A stretch of DNA of 64,000 bases from Diplolepis rosae (Eukaryota > Arthropoda > Insecta > Hymenoptera > Diplolepididae), in NCBI GenBank assembly GCA_030998225.1, contig JAPYXD010000714.1, positions 2,976,001 through 3,040,000 on the forward strand, written 5' to 3'. Below the pieces are notes generated by a model. It saw only the letters and a list, made by a program, of their open reading frames with translations, was not told the origin of the DNA and ran no database searches. Shown here in pieces: positions 62,408 to 64,000 of the stretch (positions are counted from its first letter, which is position 1; every line of letters starts with the position of its first letter). Both the position numbers and the translations under genes were made by a program.

Positions 62408-64000
62408 TTATTCGTAGTCTAAGTTAAATGTTAAGTCAGTGAGTAAAGGTTTCTCTACTGAGCTTAAAGGAGTTTTTTGTATAAGTTCTATACGTGTTGG
62501 CGTTTTGTTTATTTTTCTAGATATTTTTTGAATTTTCAATAGTAATAATCCTACAATTGTAATCATAAGTAAAGTGATAAATATTAGTGCTAATGTCAAT
62601 TTATGTGCACTAGAAATAAAAATTGATGGAATGATTTTTTGAATGTTTGCATATTTTGTAAGGATAAAGACATGGTTTTCGAAGATTAATAATGGCATGT
62701 CTTCTTTTTGCTGAAGAAGAAGTAATACCTTTTTTAGTAAGTGAGGCTCTTGAATGGAAATATTATATAAAAATGGTGAAATTATAGCAAGGGAAGTAGT
62801 TGATTTGCTGACTGGAATCGAATTATCCATTATATTTAAATGGTTTTGAAGAAGGTAATATGGAGTTGATGAATCTAGATTGCAACCTGATTTTGTTTGC
62901 AAAATTCCTATTCCTTGGAGTGTGATTAAGGTCTTAGAGTTTTTTCGACATGATAAGAAAATTTGTCGGGGGAAAATTGCTGAGTATAGCCATCCATGAT
63001 GAAATTGCAATGGTATTAGAAAGGGATATTCACTAAAACTGATGAATATTTTACACTTGTATGGTTCTGAATTTAGAAACATTGATGTTTCACAAATAGG
63101 ATTGTTATCGATGTTAGATACAGATCTTGGTGGGTGACAAAATGTTTGGAATCCATTTTGATAACATGCATTGAGGAAATTTTCATTTGTTATAAAGTAT
63201 GATTGGTTATTTGAAGAAATAGCGAGATAAGAATTTTGAGGTTTTATGTAAATAGAGGAAATTACGTCAGTATTAAAATCGAGATGTATTGGAATTGGAT
63301 GTGGTTTAAATAATTGAAATTCTTCAGCAGATGGGATTGGTATAGTCATAATAAAAATCAAGTACTTATCGAATAAGAAGTATTGTATTTTAGAAAATGG
63401 AAGGACCATAGAAAAAAGGGACGTTGAAAGGTGTGGGTCTTCTTTGTTGGATTTGAAGTCTAAGAAGGTATCAGGAAGTAGCATAGGGTGCCATAAATTA
63501 GTTGCGGCATGGGTAATAGCTTCTGTAAGTTGGTCAAGGAGTAAAAGAAAAGATTGAGAAATTTCATGCAGGTCTTTAAGCCAATTTGCTGCTAATATTC
63601 GATATAGGTGAATATTTGGATCTTTTTGAGAATTATGCCATTTTTTGTAGGTCATAATGTTGTCAAGTTTTGAAGAAAGATTTGTAACTTTTTGGAAAAA
63701 TGGATTAGGAAGTAGAAATAAATTTTCTTTGGGCCAGTAAAGGGAGGTTTCATTTCTCATTCTTAATTCTAAAAGTACTTTTTGTATCTGTTGCAAGAAT
63801 GGATCATTAGTGTTAGAAATATTCGTGATATTACGAGCTTGTCTAGATATAAATGATATTTCTTCAAGAAAATAGTTGATGCGTTGTTCTATAAAATCAA
63901 GTTGTGTCTGATGATCGTATAAATTACAATTATTGGCAATATTTGAGAGTATGCAATATTCATATAATTTATGTGAGAAATCTATTATTTTGTATTTAAG
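62408..64000 (-). CDS. env: F-like envelope glycoprotein (element 2), N-terminus beyond window
   Basis: The frame is open from the window edge at 64000 to the stop at 62408, over 520 codons. It begins in a helical heptad region, continues through a Cys-rich ectodomain (NACYQNGFQTFCHPP, NPICETSMF, PYKCKIF, FLSCRKN, KSGCNLDSS) and has a membrane anchor LTLALIFITLLMITIVGLLLL before a short basic tail. Segments parallel element 1 Env in order: SIYIKPQNSYLAIS with SIYIIPKTPYIALA; the Trp-x-Tyr-Ser motif; TKSGC with LGTGC. Errantivirus/baculovirus F-type fusion protein is the best reading. No break seen in this part. Any signal peptide and cleavage site lie outside the window. Confidence 0.82.
   Translation of the reverse strand, partial: LKYKIIDFSHKLYEYCILSNIANNCNLYDHQTQLDFIEQRINYFLEEISFISRQARNITNISNTNDPFLQQIQKVLLELRMRNETSLYWPKENLFLLPNPFFQKVTNLSSKLDNIMTYKKWHNSQKDPNIHLYRILAANWLKDLHEISQSFLLLLDQLTEAITHAATNLWHPMLLPDTFLDFKSNKEDPHLSTSLFSMVLPFSKIQYFLFDKYLIFIMTIPIPSAEEFQLFKPHPIPIHLDFNTDVISSIYIKPQNSYLAISSNNQSYFITNENFLNACYQNGFQTFCHPPRSVSNIDNNPICETSMFLNSEPYKCKIFISFSEYPFLIPLQFHHGWLYSAIFPRQIFLSCRKNSKTLITLQGIGILQTKSGCNLDSSTPYYLLQNHLNIMDNSIPVSKSTTSLAIISPFLYNISIQEPHLLKKVLLLLQQKEDMPLLIFENHVFILTKYANIQKIIPSIFISSAHKLTLALIFITLLMITIVGLLLLKIQKISRKINKTPTRIELIQKTPLSSVEKPLLTDLTFNLDYE

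Larger units (their letters stand above)
57477..64000 (-). mobile_element. second env-bearing LTR retroelement (element 2), 3' portion
   Basis: Minus-strand element whose 3' LTR is 57477-58239. Sense order within the window: env (from beyond 64000 to 62408), an antisense spliced gene (60964-62142), two Cys-rich accessory ORFs, a dsRNA-binding/zinc-knuckle ORF, polypurine tract, LTR. gag and pol must lie beyond 64000. Env and the accessory proteins are distant relatives of those in element 1, in a different order. Confidence 0.85.

Overview
The window is AT-rich animal DNA, almost certainly from an insect and plausibly a hymenopteran (inferred from the repeat families and the retroelement lineage; no diagnostic host gene proves it). 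It reads as a transposon-dense intergenic or intronic region. The only convincing host coding sequence is one spliced exon at 18906-19184 encoding the third and fourth EF-hands of a KChIP-type (Kv channel-interacting) calcium sensor. Almost everything else is mobile DNA at different stages of decay.

Layout. 1-23.8 kb: old repeats, including Ty3/gypsy pol scraps (~0.66-1.0 and 12.2-12.5 kb), a mariner relic (2.5-3.0 kb), degenerate minisatellites (3.9-4.3, 6.4-6.7, 14.6-15.0, 21.6-22.1 kb), several fold-back MITEs, two copies of one 162-bp hAT MITE with target-site duplications, and a 775-bp non-autonomous hAT element (22950-23724). 23.9-28.1 kb: a three-exon BED/hAT transposase gene with a nonsense codon in its zinc finger, then a second, opposite-strand hAT relic. 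28556-44835: a 16.3-kb LTR retroelement on the minus strand with long LTRs, a 4-bp target-site duplication (AATG), a tRNA-Leu-like primer site, gag, pol, an accessory gene and an env. 45.3-48.5 kb: a LINE ORF1 split by a long palindrome, then a gypsy RT/RNase H relic. 48672-52009: a complete DNA transposon with ~335-bp inverted repeats and a 672-aa transposase of a family I could not place. 52.27-53.46 and 56.4-56.7 kb: mariner relics. 57477-64000: the 3' part of a second env-bearing LTR retroelement, also on the minus strand and cut by the window edge.

The most interesting material is in the two retroelements. Each encodes, outside gag-pol-env, a small protein with a double-stranded-RNA-binding domain followed by a CCHC zinc knuckle (35616-36203; 58677-59139, frameshifted). 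Each also carries, 3' of env, a multi-exon gene on the opposite strand with clean splice sites (30955-32309; 60964-62142), which recalls the spliced antisense genes of deltaretroviruses. Element 1 further has about six ~60-bp LTR units that fold as hairpins with compensatory base changes, a duplicated hairpin-plus-polypurine tract bracketing the antisense gene, a canonical -1 frameshift heptamer between gag and pol, no recognisable RNase H, and a macro-like segment before integrase. Element 2 has a pair of related Cys-rich accessory ORFs. Both elements are broken by frameshifts, so activity of these particular copies is doubtful, but the shared gene set points to a distinct lineage of insect env-bearing Ty3/gypsy elements whose accessory genes may act in RNA binding or in the conflict with host RNA silencing. 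All functional statements are inference from motifs read by eye.
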